Virus record (IMG/VR): IMGVR_UViG_3300010155_000012
Span: 1-45,510 of that record
Reading direction: 5' to 3' (one strand)
Length of the DNA stretch: 45,510 bases
Origin: a virus
Below are positions 32,901 through 42,148 of this stretch, piece after piece; position 1 is the stretch's first letter, and every line of letters begins with the position of its first letter. Both the position numbers and the translations under genes were made by a program. The notes under the pieces are model-generated. The model searched no databases. It saw nothing but the letters and a program-made list of their open reading frames with translations, and was not told the origin of the DNA.

Positions 32901-34494
32901 ACGTCGGTGGAATGAACGCCTTGGCTGCCGCACCGCCCCCGGTAAGAGTAGGAGTCAAGATCTCTCCCACGGTATCTCCAATCGCACTTCCTAAGAGAGC
33001 GTCCGGGCTTACCAGGCTTGAGCCCGTACCCCCTCCGGTGAGAGAGGAAAATAATCCTAACGAACCAACCCTCCCCGCCATTATAGATAGGGTGGCATCT
33101 CTTGATAGCGCGTGGAGAATAAACCCCACACGTTTCGTGTAGTTTCTGGGCATCTTAGAGATAAAGGAAAGATAGTCACTATACCTAAACAGGCTGGGAT
33201 CGTTGCTAAAGCCTATGTTTTTTGGGTCAGTGCCCATCTTTGAAAATAATTTAAGCGCCGCATAAAGTTCCCCATACGCATCCTTTATGTCATCATTTAT
33301 ATAGAACGGATTGTCCCTTTTTCTTGAAATAAACAATTCCTCCTCGGAGGTTACAAACTGGGTCGACCCGTATAGAATGGTGGACTTTAAATCTGTCAAG
33401 AGCTGCAAATAGATTCTAGTGTTAGAAGAGGTGAAAAAAGAGCTGGGAGAAAACAGAAGCTCATCAGTAAAATACTCAGATAACTGAGTAGATTTTGCCC
33501 ACAGCTTCGTCCTTTCGGGAAGCATCATGGTGATATCCTGAATGCTATCAGAAAGATTAATCATTGAACCAAACCCGCCTGGTCCGGTGAAAATCGGAGT
33601 TAGGTTATAGCTTTTCAGATCTAGAGCACTCTCAATCATTTCAATTGATCCGTAGAGAGATCTGAAGTAAAAAACAACGTCCATCGCGGTCTGAAATTTT
33701 AGGGACGACAACTCTTCCAGCCACTTTGCATTAGCTGGAGAGAGAGCCTTTCCGAGAAAGTTCATTGCATTTTCATGCTTTTGTAATCTCGACTGTAACT
33801 GAAGATCTAAAAGCTCAGCTACTGGGGTGGGAGATAAATTTCTGTCGTAAGCAGGCTGATAGTCAAAGACCATTAGGATGTCAGGTCTCACATTGGTCAT
33901 TCCTCGATTTTTTTGCCTTTCCTTTGGAACTGGAACTGGAATAGTAGTGTCAGGTACATTGCTTGTGGCCTGTTTCATGGTGGGGCCTGTCGATTCTGTG
34001 CCAGGAGCGTGACGGAGAAACCCCATGCTTCCCGCCTCTACCATATCCCTCATGACAGTGGACTCTAGCTCCGTGCCTGAGGAGAGGCGCTCGGGATTGA
34101 GTCTGGAGTCGAGGCGGCTCTTCGGGAGGCCTCCCTTGACAACGACCTGGCCGCCGAGCCCACCGCCGTCGGTCAGAGACATGGTGGTGGCACCCACTGT
34201 GAATGTACCGCTCTGGCCCTTCTTGGGTGGTGCGCTAGGTGCCCTATTTTGACCAGACATGAAGTCCTTAACTTTTGAAAATGGCCGGGCCTCTTGTTTT
34301 TGAGCAATCTGGGTGGGGAAGGCTGTCGTCGAGGCACTTGGCTTTTGCGGGCGAGCGCTGGCCGTTTCCTTTGCTCCCAGGTGAATGCTCGTGTTGCCAG
34401 TGACGTTTCTACCAGTGACGCTTCCTCTTGTTTTAACGGAGGACAGCGGATCCTGAATTGTCTCGCCTCGAGGCTTAGATTTTGTTGTAGACAT
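29965..34494 (-). CDS. Giant unrecognised virion-cluster protein, 1509 aa
   Basis: The longest gene in the window. The N-terminal 200 residues are low-complexity, rich in Ser, Thr, Lys, Pro and Gly (probably disordered). From about residue 205 (RPDILMVFDYQPAYDRNL) to the end the protein is mainly helical with regular hydrophobic spacing, with another Gly/Ser-rich loop at about 485-535. The end turns to beta (YYDFFVTVELIPIVQTKVI). I see no peptidoglycan hydrolase, nuclease or polymerase motif. A tape-measure role is unlikely because no long coiled-coil or membrane stretch is visible. AAGGAG lies 7 nt before the ATG. Its role in the tail or as an injected internal protein is unknown. Confidence 0.7.
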   Translation of the reverse strand: MSTTKSKPRGETIQDPLSSVKTRGSVTGRNVTGNTSIHLGAKETASARPQKPSASTTAFPTQIAQKQEARPFSKVKDFMSGQNRAPSAPPKKGQSGTFTVGATTMSLTDGGGLGGQVVVKGGLPKSRLDSRLNPERLSSGTELESTVMRDMVEAGSMGFLRHAPGTESTGPTMKQATSNVPDTTIPVPVPKERQKNRGMTNVRPDILMVFDYQPAYDRNLSPTPVAELLDLQLQSRLQKHENAMNFLGKALSPANAKWLEELSSLKFQTAMDVVFYFRSLYGSIEMIESALDLKSYNLTPIFTGPGGFGSMINLSDSIQDITMMLPERTKLWAKSTQLSEYFTDELLFSPSSFFTSSNTRIYLQLLTDLKSTILYGSTQFVTSEEELFISRKRDNPFYINDDIKDAYGELYAALKLFSKMGTDPKNIGFSNDPSLFRYSDYLSFISKMPRNYTKRVGFILHALSRDATLSIMAGRVGSLGLFSSLTGGGTGSSLVSPDALLGSAIGDTVGEILTPTLTGGGAAAKAFIPPTSLSQQVPVLAFETSIKLSAPADYLDGLQFFTTHLLTTTMGPGLAVVESPLAIYSEDFYLKMRHLNTGAMTLLLGNHGGDFYNAVIFEDILASLENYLSATTPWLSLSIGSNEAACLAILMHADDPEIGFRLMKFLSAFWKYYNSGSSYSLDSPFSMTSSGPTDAMGDIPDELTDTHSSNYQFYLDDIQTFASALGSENEVLFESLIDLAQVMHNKVTANASIVEAPYTDDIEEPLGEATSFFINTYETITEESETGTQTNTTVIDEAARLSALTTGWGLALIDALDMNVNKIFTVIAEAANSYESTMIGKATTEGIAGLTALGSSTLGISSMARMCLIYEVMRGIIDRYMSVSVASTGYAEVTERSGGTADLDPGAETFEDYFSSYYLNRVRIDIYPSEGTRLASAALYLLDSQGLDSEAYGYAEEVRRELRAIYADITAEDMQVINMCYILYTASERVSVANKELIEVLKSGLAGTSGAVVNPADSDRVAAVITSLVEDVEFSVVDLCPEQICLMWRNIFALGLTDNLYPYLPGVKVVSPQTCERLQTILKTENFHEDPAAMGKRLFSVGIPGCMINQLRDDAISKARNYEEVWGYKNSSIIKIKVYKRDLQRDFTRFLPMEFVFDTTLWVDPDARSAGDRHFRLEERGGKGERPDPGAGSAGTGSPLDLLDNSTALKGLNMPDFVVDTYLDQLEARARSVTLNKMATADMIEMVKQDIMFYKFFHQPNAKVTPGDFMTIMNSWNIIYTSPLLSLTDRRDMLINHAIDAYLKIYVKLLVGLDLDESGFQYKDVGFGSTPDPDTLNAFKTVIQKMKSLLPANPTADDVLTFRSLSAEILRSSYFNSENYADRCVNPGLFDRVFSFLVDPDGFVEIHRGASKSAKHVGEAVKKQNKEYPKGKGRPKTLPKSGPEPFTGDSEIGSYFYDRVDKAFKNSVSRARYYDFFVTVELIPIVQTKVINPPVEGTGNAPVGTVFNR

Positions 34495-34532
34495 AGCCGC
34501 TTCTCCTTATTATACCTATTTTCATCCCAAAA

Positions 34533-37500
34533 TTAACACTTTAGTCGAGGATTAGGACCATCTCCAGATAGCTGGCGCGTAAGGTTTTCTGAGAGACCTT
34601 CTGTTACAACTATTGTGTGGGTCTCTAGCGGCTCGATTATGGTAGACACTCTAAGACCCTTCCCGCCAGGGGCACCGTTAATAAACTCGGGCTTGACTAT
34701 AAACTGACATCTCCCTGGAAAATATTTTGCTTGGGTGATGACGATCTGATACCGACCGTTATCTAGCAGAGGGTGGCAGCTTGTAAGCGGGGAAGTGGTA
34801 CCGTGGGCTTCGAACAAACAGGTAAAATAATCAAATTGCTGGACGTCTGCGCCCTTGTCGGGATACCAGGTGAGAAGGTGGTCGTTATTGCCCAAGGTCT
34901 CACACGTAAGATTTTTAATCTTGGGATTGGGCTTTCTGGCCATGACTCGCTGGAAGGTCTGGCTGCCTGTCCTAGAGGACTCCTCTAACTCCTTGTCGCT
35001 CATACGAGCGAAATCTGGGAGCACTCCGAAGCGATCAACTCCAAGAACCTTCACTGGGTTCGTCGGATCATCACGACGAAGCTTGGATAGTCCAGTGAGA
35101 CTCTTCCCTGCTGCGGCAGTGGGTGCTACAGCAACATCTCTAGTCTGGGTGACACCCAGGTCACGATTTCGTTTTTCTATCTCAAGGGCGACCCCGGCCT
35201 TCAGACCTATGGCATCGTTGCCCTTCTGAAGCTTGGCGTAGTTATAAAGCGCCTTGTTTATCTGGGCCACCTCAAAGACATAGCCGTACTCGCCGCCGGC
35301 GGTAGCTGTTAGATCTACCCAGGGCTTGGCAGCGTTGTAGACCTGTATCCCAAAGTCCTTTTCTTCGCCTGTGTTGAAGTTGTGGCGCTTAACATACATA
35401 GCTGTAACAGTCTCGGTGCTGATCGCCGGCCCAGTGGGGTCGTAAATAACTCCGTCGGGGACGCCACAGTCGCCGCCCTTTTTTCCGGGTGGGCCCTTAA
35501 TCTCCCCGATGCATGTCTCGGCCATGAGACCGTCTGGTCCGTCAAGTTCTCCTTCGTACGAAAGAGAGTCTCCCTTTGATATTCCCTTTGTGCTCCCTAT
35601 CTTAATGTCAAAGCTTACGTTCATCTTTCCCGCTCCCCGACCGGAAAGGACATTATGTCGGGCCACGCGGATGGAAGGTGCCTCATCAATTCGGTTATCA
35701 TAGAGGGAGATACCGCCATAGCTAGTCCAGCTTGTTCCGTCAGAAAAGTGAAGCCTACAAGTGAGATACTGCTCCTCACCCGGGGGAATAAACTCCCAGA
35801 CCCTCGGGAGAACCCAAGACATCTCCTTAGACCAAGGCTGGGTGACCTCTCGAACCCCCTTGTAGGTAATTTCTTTAATCTCCTCATTCCTTGTTCTATT
35901 TCCCATCATCAGGGAGACAGCAACACAGGGGTGGATGTTGACCGCCGTGACGATAATCTCTGTCGTACGGATTACAGTGGACATGCTGGAGAAGAAAAGC
36001 TGTGCCCGGATACGCTGTCCGGGACGAGATGGTGCCTGGGCCACAACTGAGCTGAAACATCCGGAGCGAAATTTTCCTGACGGCCTTTGGAACACCGGAA
36101 GTGCTCGAAATATTATCGGTCCAGCGCCTGCAGCAGTGTAATCGACCTCTAAGGACTGTTGTGAGCATCTAAGGTGGCCCTCGTATATCAATTTCCATAA
36201 ACTCGGGATTGGAAACCCATCAGTCCTGATCTCTCGAGCATAAATTGCAACCCCGTTAGAGACTGAGTCGACCTGCTTGACAGACAATCCTATGACTCCG
36301 GGCCTGCCGGAGACGCATGCGCTGATGATCGGAGGCCGCCGAGGAATATTAGCTTGATCAATCAGCTTATCTAGCGGGATCAGGTGCGTGCTAGCCTGAA
36401 GCACCTGATCCCAAGGATCATGTACGAAAATACTGGCATAGATCTTACTCAGGTTTCTTAAAGCAGACGCCTTTAGCCGGATGACCTGACACACCTTTTC
36501 GTACCTCCTAGACTCCACACAGGTTCTAGCGAAGACATCTCCCGGGGCGAGCTGGGCGGCGACTCGAATTCCCCTGGTCGTTGAGAAGTTATTTGATGCA
36601 AGGTTGACTGCCGGAGCATTCCCAGTTGCTGACCAACCGCTTGCTACACTCCCTTGATCCCTTTGGGCGGTGATCTCCAGCGCGTCCCCGTAGGCAAAGG
36701 AAAGTCCTGTTCCGACGGTCACAGCGGTGCGCAGAGGCCCGGTACCAGTGCTTGTGGTCATACCCGGATCGACGAATTGTCTTGTTGCATCCATCGCCAT
36801 CGCCGATGCCGGCATCGTCAAATCCGAACGTGTCGTTACTGTTGAAGTAAGTGTCGGTGACGAATCGATGCCGCCAACAGGTATCGTGGTCATACCACCA
36901 CCGCCGCTGTCGATGGCGGATTTGATCCCACCGCTGGCAGCAGCATCATCGGTGCCGCCGCCATCAGTTACTGTCGTCCCTCCGGCACTGATACCGTCGC
37001 TCGTAGCGGAGCCTCCGGAACCGTATCCCGGAGATGATGTAGGTCCACCTGCCTTTGGCATGAACATGGTGACAGCCCTCGGCGCATGCTCAGGTTTTTC
37101 CCGACTGGAGTCCATCTCCGTGACTTCTTCGGGGAACCCGAGGTCAAAAAAGTCACCAGAGTAGAGTGGTGCTTCGCCCTCCGTCATCTCTGTCGTCTCG
37201 GTGGTCGAATCAGATGCGGTGCCTGCTTCGACCTCAATAAGACAGGTGCTCCACCGCAATCCATAGTACTTTCCCTCAGTTAACTTCTGATCTAGGGTGG
37301 TGTTACATCCGGCCTCGCGGAGCTCCTTCTCAAAGTCCCTCACGTCGTTGTTGTAAATGTTGCAGTAGGGATTCATCAGCGAAAAGGTCACAGAGAAATT
37401 CTGATGCTGAAGATCATATGTCATTGAGCTGGGTTTTCCGTATGCCTTTGTCTTGCTGTTCTTATTAAGGTCTCTCATGTTTTCATTGTATGACAGCACA

Positions 37501-37748
37501 GACTCTATAAATTGTTCGGGACTGGAATACACATCAGGATGTTCTACAGATGGCTCGCGATCTGATAGGTGAACCATTATTGATCCCACGTGTCCGCTCT
37601 GGAAGGCCATCTTATCAATCTTATATTTAAAATTGAGAAGAAGATCTCGACCCCCGACGCTGCGAGAACGGGAAACATACCCAGCTAGACTGCACTCCTC
37701 CAGGGTGACGTATGTCTTACCAGTCTTGGTATTGTCAGATGAAAACAT
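34533..37748 (-). CDS. Large modular virion protein with Ser/Thr/Gly-rich linker, 1071 aa
   Basis: The N-terminal module (1-180) starts MFSSDNTKTGKTYVTLEECS and is globular with Cys and aromatic residues. A long low-complexity linker (about 185-335) is rich in Gly, Ser, Thr and Asp (for example TTVTDGGGTDDAAASGGIK). The rest (about 340-1071) is mostly beta-rich, with strands such as RIRAQLFFSSMSTVIRTTEI and YLTCRLHFSDGTSWTSYGG. The base composition is markedly GC-rich compared with the rest of the window. I do not recognise the family. Its start overlaps the stop of the upstream gene, without a clear ribosome site. Probably a baseplate or appendage protein. Confidence 0.7.
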   Translation of the reverse strand: MFSSDNTKTGKTYVTLEECSLAGYVSRSRSVGGRDLLLNFKYKIDKMAFQSGHVGSIMVHLSDREPSVEHPDVYSSPEQFIESVLSYNENMRDLNKNSKTKAYGKPSSMTYDLQHQNFSVTFSLMNPYCNIYNNDVRDFEKELREAGCNTTLDQKLTEGKYYGLRWSTCLIEVEAGTASDSTTETTEMTEGEAPLYSGDFFDLGFPEEVTEMDSSREKPEHAPRAVTMFMPKAGGPTSSPGYGSGGSATSDGISAGGTTVTDGGGTDDAAASGGIKSAIDSGGGGMTTIPVGGIDSSPTLTSTVTTRSDLTMPASAMAMDATRQFVDPGMTTSTGTGPLRTAVTVGTGLSFAYGDALEITAQRDQGSVASGWSATGNAPAVNLASNNFSTTRGIRVAAQLAPGDVFARTCVESRRYEKVCQVIRLKASALRNLSKIYASIFVHDPWDQVLQASTHLIPLDKLIDQANIPRRPPIISACVSGRPGVIGLSVKQVDSVSNGVAIYAREIRTDGFPIPSLWKLIYEGHLRCSQQSLEVDYTAAGAGPIIFRALPVFQRPSGKFRSGCFSSVVAQAPSRPGQRIRAQLFFSSMSTVIRTTEIIVTAVNIHPCVAVSLMMGNRTRNEEIKEITYKGVREVTQPWSKEMSWVLPRVWEFIPPGEEQYLTCRLHFSDGTSWTSYGGISLYDNRIDEAPSIRVARHNVLSGRGAGKMNVSFDIKIGSTKGISKGDSLSYEGELDGPDGLMAETCIGEIKGPPGKKGGDCGVPDGVIYDPTGPAISTETVTAMYVKRHNFNTGEEKDFGIQVYNAAKPWVDLTATAGGEYGYVFEVAQINKALYNYAKLQKGNDAIGLKAGVALEIEKRNRDLGVTQTRDVAVAPTAAAGKSLTGLSKLRRDDPTNPVKVLGVDRFGVLPDFARMSDKELEESSRTGSQTFQRVMARKPNPKIKNLTCETLGNNDHLLTWYPDKGADVQQFDYFTCLFEAHGTTSPLTSCHPLLDNGRYQIVITQAKYFPGRCQFIVKPEFINGAPGGKGLRVSTIIEPLETHTIVVTEGLSENLTRQLSGDGPNPRLKC

Positions 37749-38965
37749 TAGTCTATCACTATCGTAAAGAGATTAACAAAGGTAGGTATTCCGGACTCAC
37801 TTAGGTACACCTTCCCCGCAAAAAATACACGCTTAGAGACCCTATCACTATCGTTAGGATCATTAAACTCTCCAAAGTCGATCACGTCGAGCTTGGTCAT
37901 CGTCCCATTGCATCCGCTTATCTCAAACATCTGCATGACAATGTTATTCAAGCGAGAGGTGTTGGAAAACTCGATGGCTTGAAAAGGCTTGGTTGGTCTA
38001 TTTGTTCTTATCACATTGCCGTCTTTAAAGATCACGTCACCTTTCAGATATGACACTAGCGTAGAAAAATTAAACTCTTTTTCTGATAGAATTCTCTTTC
38101 TCTCACTGATTAGTGCATTGACGTCAATAAATTCGTAACCCTTTCGGCCTGATCTGTCTATTGTTCTTTGCAACCCTATGGCCTTTTTTGCCCGTTTGGT
38201 TGCGGGGGTTTCTGCTCCTGGGGGAGCAGTGGGCCCGAGAAGATCTAATATCTGCGGAGGCGGATCTGGGGGTGGGCGACTCATGGCAGGACTCTTATAC
38301 TGTCTTAGATCAGGGTATCTGCCAATCGGCATGTTTCGAGGCATTCCCGGAATGGGACGGCTCACTGGGGGCAGATATTGAAAATTATCGACGTGGTGTA
38401 ATCGATAATCTAAAAATAAGGGCTCGATATCCTGTATCTTGGCCACTGTCACATCTAATGGTTGAAAGAGATTTTGATCTGTTATTAGGAATTCAATTTC
38501 ATTTTCTGATAGACGAAACTCCTGATCATCTAGCGTTGTGTCAATCGTTCCAATTAGCATCTGATTTTTAAAATTGTCAAGAGTTCCTGACAAGAGATCT
38601 CTGCTTAGAGAGGCAAACTCAGTGCTACCAGACACCTGGACAAAGGTTCCTCTATTGGAGCCTGTTATGCTTTGCTTGTATAGATACTCTCCGATTATCT
38701 TAAGAGGACCTCCATCATATCTGACAAGCTGCCCAGTGTCATCAGCCTCAAGCGTAATCTGATCAGCGGGAAGGCTTGTTGCCTCGTGATATCCTCTCTC
38801 TGAGGCATCGGTCGATCCGCTTACTGGGTCTCCCTGATAAAAGGACCTTCCGTCTGAGAAACTCAGGAACCTGGGTACTAGCTTTCCCTGAGCAATTTGT
38901 CGCTTACCTTCTCGAGTGACGATCACGTCAAGTATTCGAGTCTTATTATCAAGTATTCCAGCCAT
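37748..38965 (-). CDS. Virion structural protein, MAGILD paralogue B
   Basis: A 405-residue protein starting MAGILDNKTRILDVIVTREG, followed by KRQIAQGKLVPRFLSFSDGR and SFYQGD. This opening parallels the 251-residue gene at 26865-27620 (same MAGILD start, then I-D-V/A, T-R/T-x-G, a basic segment and an F-x-D turn). A proline-rich basic linker lies at about 205-255 (RPIPGMPRN, RPPPDPPPQILDLL). The C-terminal part is a beta-rich module ending YLSESGIPTFVNLFTIVID. It lies between two giant structural genes. No clear ribosome site precedes the ATG. A role as a baseplate or tail adaptor is inference. Confidence 0.72.
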   Translation of the reverse strand: MAGILDNKTRILDVIVTREGKRQIAQGKLVPRFLSFSDGRSFYQGDPVSGSTDASERGYHEATSLPADQITLEADDTGQLVRYDGGPLKIIGEYLYKQSITGSNRGTFVQVSGSTEFASLSRDLLSGTLDNFKNQMLIGTIDTTLDDQEFRLSENEIEFLITDQNLFQPLDVTVAKIQDIEPLFLDYRLHHVDNFQYLPPVSRPIPGMPRNMPIGRYPDLRQYKSPAMSRPPPDPPPQILDLLGPTAPPGAETPATKRAKKAIGLQRTIDRSGRKGYEFIDVNALISERKRILSEKEFNFSTLVSYLKGDVIFKDGNVIRTNRPTKPFQAIEFSNTSRLNNIVMQMFEISGCNGTMTKLDVIDFGEFNDPNDSDRVSKRVFFAGKVYLSESGIPTFVNLFTIVID

Positions 38966-38992
38966 CTATTATAAGTATCCCAAGATAAAAAT

Positions 38993-41900
38993 CTAATTTG
39001 ATGGTCGAGAGGAGGGATCGTACCTTGGATTGTTTCGATCGTCATACGGTAGGGAGGAGGTGGAAAAAAGGCTCTTATTTGAGGACTGGGTCTTATGAAA
39101 GGTCAGCGCTCCAAACGTGCCTCCAGAGCCAGCATCGGTGTCCTTTTTCCAGATTCCATCCGGCGTCATTCTCTGATTGGTTAACATCTGCACAAATTTT
39201 ACCTCCACAGGTGACATCGTAGATACCCCTTCAGTACGAAATCCCATAGCACCATCATAGGCCGCTTCGACGGTCTGAATTGTGTAAAATTTAGAAAATA
39301 ACCGCTGCTCAAGCATATCCCGATACTGTCCGTAGTGATCCCTTCTAAAGACTGAGGAAGTGTAAAGAGGCTCATAGGATAAAACGCCGTACTTCATTCC
39401 AGATGATCCCGTTAAAGAAGCATATGACAGCTCCTTTACTGCCGGAGAGGAGTCAATCTCTAAGGCTGGAACTCTACTCCACCCAACGCTAAACAACACC
39501 TTCCTTATGTCAGACGGATCTCTGAAGCGATAGCCCGTGTTGGTTGCTGAGAATGGACCGAACTGGCGTCCCATTTGAATTTTAGTGGTGGACGCCAACA
39601 CTCTCTCCGGGTCTCCCGCGTAGGGCCACGGCATTGAGGAGGTTAGCTGCTGGAATACTCCGTGCTCAGTCTTAACTAGATTGGTAGCCGGATTATAGGT
39701 TGAAATAAAGCCTGACCTTAAAACATATGGTGGGATGTTCGGCATCACAGTGTCATAAAATCTCTCACCGGCATCAGAAAGACGAACCCCTCGCAGGAGA
39801 GACCCTGTAGTTCCTACACCGGCGGCACCGGCCACAACCCCAGGGCCGCCTGCAGCAGATCCTATAACCGATCTAGTATCCACGGTACGAGCAATCTCGC
39901 CTGCCGGATCTCCCCCCACTGAGCCTTCGCCGCCGCCAGTCGGTCTCAGCCTATTAAATCCACTAGTTCCAGGACTTCCAATTACGACATCTATATAGGA
40001 TCCTGTATACGCCGAAGTAAGCTCAATGTCATACTGATCGACTATGGGGCCACTACTTATGGCCTCGTGGATTGCATTAGAGGTTAGCTGTTGAGAAAGA
40101 GAGATCGGTGAAACCCCCCTATTCTCTCTAAGTAGCGATCCAAAAAAGGTCACTGAAGCCTTGCCTGGCATCACAGTTAGCTGAGATGACGTTATCTGTG
40201 TCGCCATGGATGATGAAAACGTATTTAGGATACCTCTAATAGATAAAGCGCTGTCGATTCCAAACACGATCTCATCTTCTGGAAAGAGAAGGTAGGGCGA
40301 TAATCTGTTAACATCTGATCCGAGACTCACCTTATAAGTCGGATCAGCCACAGGATCTGAATCTCCTCCAAAAGGTATGTGGGCCCGCGTGTCAAAGACC
40401 TCGATGGGAAGGTCAGCCCTGGTGGCACCCATGTTGCCAATATCAAATTGACTAAATGTATTATCTCCATAGCTTGCGCTGACGCCCACCTTTCCTGTGT
40501 ACTTCGAGGGGGCACCCACTGTCTTTCCGCCGACAGATTGCTGGGTCTCTTGTAAAAACGGTCGGATAGATGTCCCGCCAGGCCAGTAGTGTTGCAATAT
40601 GGCATAGGCAGCGTTGCGATCTTCTCCGGCACCCGAGCCTGGGGACGACCCCAGAATCATGCCCGGCTTACCTGTGGATCTCGGGACGTAATTAACTCCT
40701 AAGAACTGGGGTGCTGCCACCGCAGGGACGAGCTGTAGGCGAACTGATCCGCTGAACTCACCCAGATATTCTGTGGTGTTATTAGTGATAGGCATGTTAT
40801 AGTCATGAGAAAAAGCCGGCGTGTTGATAGGTTCAAAATCAATCCTCTCAATACCCGGATACGTAATAGCTGCAATCTTTGAGTTATAAAACGTCATAGC
40901 TCCGCTACAGACTAGGAATCTGCTGCTTCCGGATACGTCGAATCGGCTGTCTGGCCCGCTTCCTGGGCGAAGCCTTCGCTGCTGACGATAGATGAAAAAC
41001 ATCCAGTCATCCTGATCTCTCTCAGCACTTCTATCCTTTACCGTGGGTGCTGATCCTGATTTGAATCTATGCTTTCGCTGGGCCTGAATTGGGAGATCGA
41101 CGACGAGCTTCTCTAACAAAAAGGGATGGTTTATGAAGTTTGACATCTTCATGGTCTGACTAGAGGTGGCGTGATATTTTGTAGAGAAAGGTGCAAGATT
41201 TGTCACCGAGGGCACACCCACTCTTGGATAGTTTCTCTTTCTCGCTAGACCTGAGGTCAGAGGTACTCCCTGCGGGCTTGCTAGAAACTGTTGCGGCCAG
41301 TTATTTGTTCCTGAGTGTGCATTGATTACAGCGGCGACAGCGGACACCTCAGGAGCAGCTCGGACCGCTCCAGCCCAGTCAAATTTAATATCACCTCCGG
41401 TAGCTGCATCTGTCAATCCGATCTGATCCCACCTTTGTAAATTAAAGTTATAATAGGAAAATCCGGTAATATCTTGATCATAAAACTGTCCAGATGGGTC
41501 AAGGACGTTAAGTCTCTCCTTGGGTGCCCTGGTGAAAACCTGCTCACGGGATGACGAGAGAGATATCTTAAAGGAAATTTTACTCTTGAGAGGGTCACGC
41601 AATCCCGGAAATACACTACCCATGGTTCCGGTAAGATAGTAAGGCGTATCTTGAAGATAGATCCTACTTTCGTCAAACGGCTGAGGGGTTTCATCATTTC
41701 GAAATGGGCTGGTATCCGGAATATATCTTTTTGTGATGGGATCATAGTATCCCCTCGGCCAACCCGAAGCAAGATTTCCGTCTGAAATTCCCAGACGCAT
41801 GCTTCCGATTGTCACAATGTTTGCGTGACTGTTTGGACTCGCAACGTAGGTTCCAAACCTCTCCAGTCCACCGCTGGATAATAGAAGCTGGGGATACTGA

Positions 41901-42148
41901 ACCAGCGTCATGTCAGCTATGTCTTTTCCAAAAGTTCGGCTACCCGGAGAGTCTGTCATCGAGCTTGTCAGAAATGTTATCACATAGGTATCATCAAAGG
42001 GTTTTGCGTGAGAGCCTCTTCTATCAGGGTCACCTGTTCTTAAGATGGTAGGATACCTACCGGGATCGATATCAAGCTCCCTGAGAGTTACCCTGGTTGG
42101 TAAACTTGTAATTCCAGATCGGGTATCTGAACCGCTAATTACAGGCAT
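38993..42148 (-). CDS. Large unrecognised virion protein, 1051 aa
   Basis: A beta-rich protein with frequent Ser, Gly, Thr, Pro and Arg, starting MPVISGSDTRSGITSLPTRV. It contains segments such as TYVITFLTSSMTDSPGSRTF and KSKISFKISLSSSREQVFT. No recognised enzyme motif, signal peptide or membrane segment is seen. A Gly-rich stretch near 725-775 (GGGEGSVGGDPAGE, then GGPGVVAGAAGVGTTGSLLR) divides it into two halves. GAGGG lies 9 nt before the ATG, which overlaps the preceding stop. Its size and position among tail genes suggest a baseplate or fibre component; no T4 counterpart is evident to me. Confidence 0.7.
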   Translation of the reverse strand: MPVISGSDTRSGITSLPTRVTLRELDIDPGRYPTILRTGDPDRRGSHAKPFDDTYVITFLTSSMTDSPGSRTFGKDIADMTLVQYPQLLLSSGGLERFGTYVASPNSHANIVTIGSMRLGISDGNLASGWPRGYYDPITKRYIPDTSPFRNDETPQPFDESRIYLQDTPYYLTGTMGSVFPGLRDPLKSKISFKISLSSSREQVFTRAPKERLNVLDPSGQFYDQDITGFSYYNFNLQRWDQIGLTDAATGGDIKFDWAGAVRAAPEVSAVAAVINAHSGTNNWPQQFLASPQGVPLTSGLARKRNYPRVGVPSVTNLAPFSTKYHATSSQTMKMSNFINHPFLLEKLVVDLPIQAQRKHRFKSGSAPTVKDRSAERDQDDWMFFIYRQQRRLRPGSGPDSRFDVSGSSRFLVCSGAMTFYNSKIAAITYPGIERIDFEPINTPAFSHDYNMPITNNTTEYLGEFSGSVRLQLVPAVAAPQFLGVNYVPRSTGKPGMILGSSPGSGAGEDRNAAYAILQHYWPGGTSIRPFLQETQQSVGGKTVGAPSKYTGKVGVSASYGDNTFSQFDIGNMGATRADLPIEVFDTRAHIPFGGDSDPVADPTYKVSLGSDVNRLSPYLLFPEDEIVFGIDSALSIRGILNTFSSSMATQITSSQLTVMPGKASVTFFGSLLRENRGVSPISLSQQLTSNAIHEAISSGPIVDQYDIELTSAYTGSYIDVVIGSPGTSGFNRLRPTGGGEGSVGGDPAGEIARTVDTRSVIGSAAGGPGVVAGAAGVGTTGSLLRGVRLSDAGERFYDTVMPNIPPYVLRSGFISTYNPATNLVKTEHGVFQQLTSSMPWPYAGDPERVLASTTKIQMGRQFGPFSATNTGYRFRDPSDIRKVLFSVGWSRVPALEIDSSPAVKELSYASLTGSSGMKYGVLSYEPLYTSSVFRRDHYGQYRDMLEQRLFSKFYTIQTVEAAYDGAMGFRTEGVSTMSPVEVKFVQMLTNQRMTPDGIWKKDTDAGSGGTFGALTFHKTQSSNKSLFSTSSLPYDDRNNPRYDPSSRPSN

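Noticed and set aside
34509-34514. TATAAT just ahead of the 1509-residue gene as a promoter
   Set aside because: It directly abuts the AAGGAG ribosome site, so a transcript starting about 7 bases downstream would lose it.
36727-37164. 145-codon plus-strand frame rich in Pro and Val
   Set aside because: Antisense of the Gly/Ser/Thr linker of the 1071-residue protein; GC-rich repeats leave few stops.
38968-38973. TATAAT ahead of MAGILD paralogue B as a promoter
   Set aside because: It ends two bases before the ATG, so the transcript would start inside the coding region.
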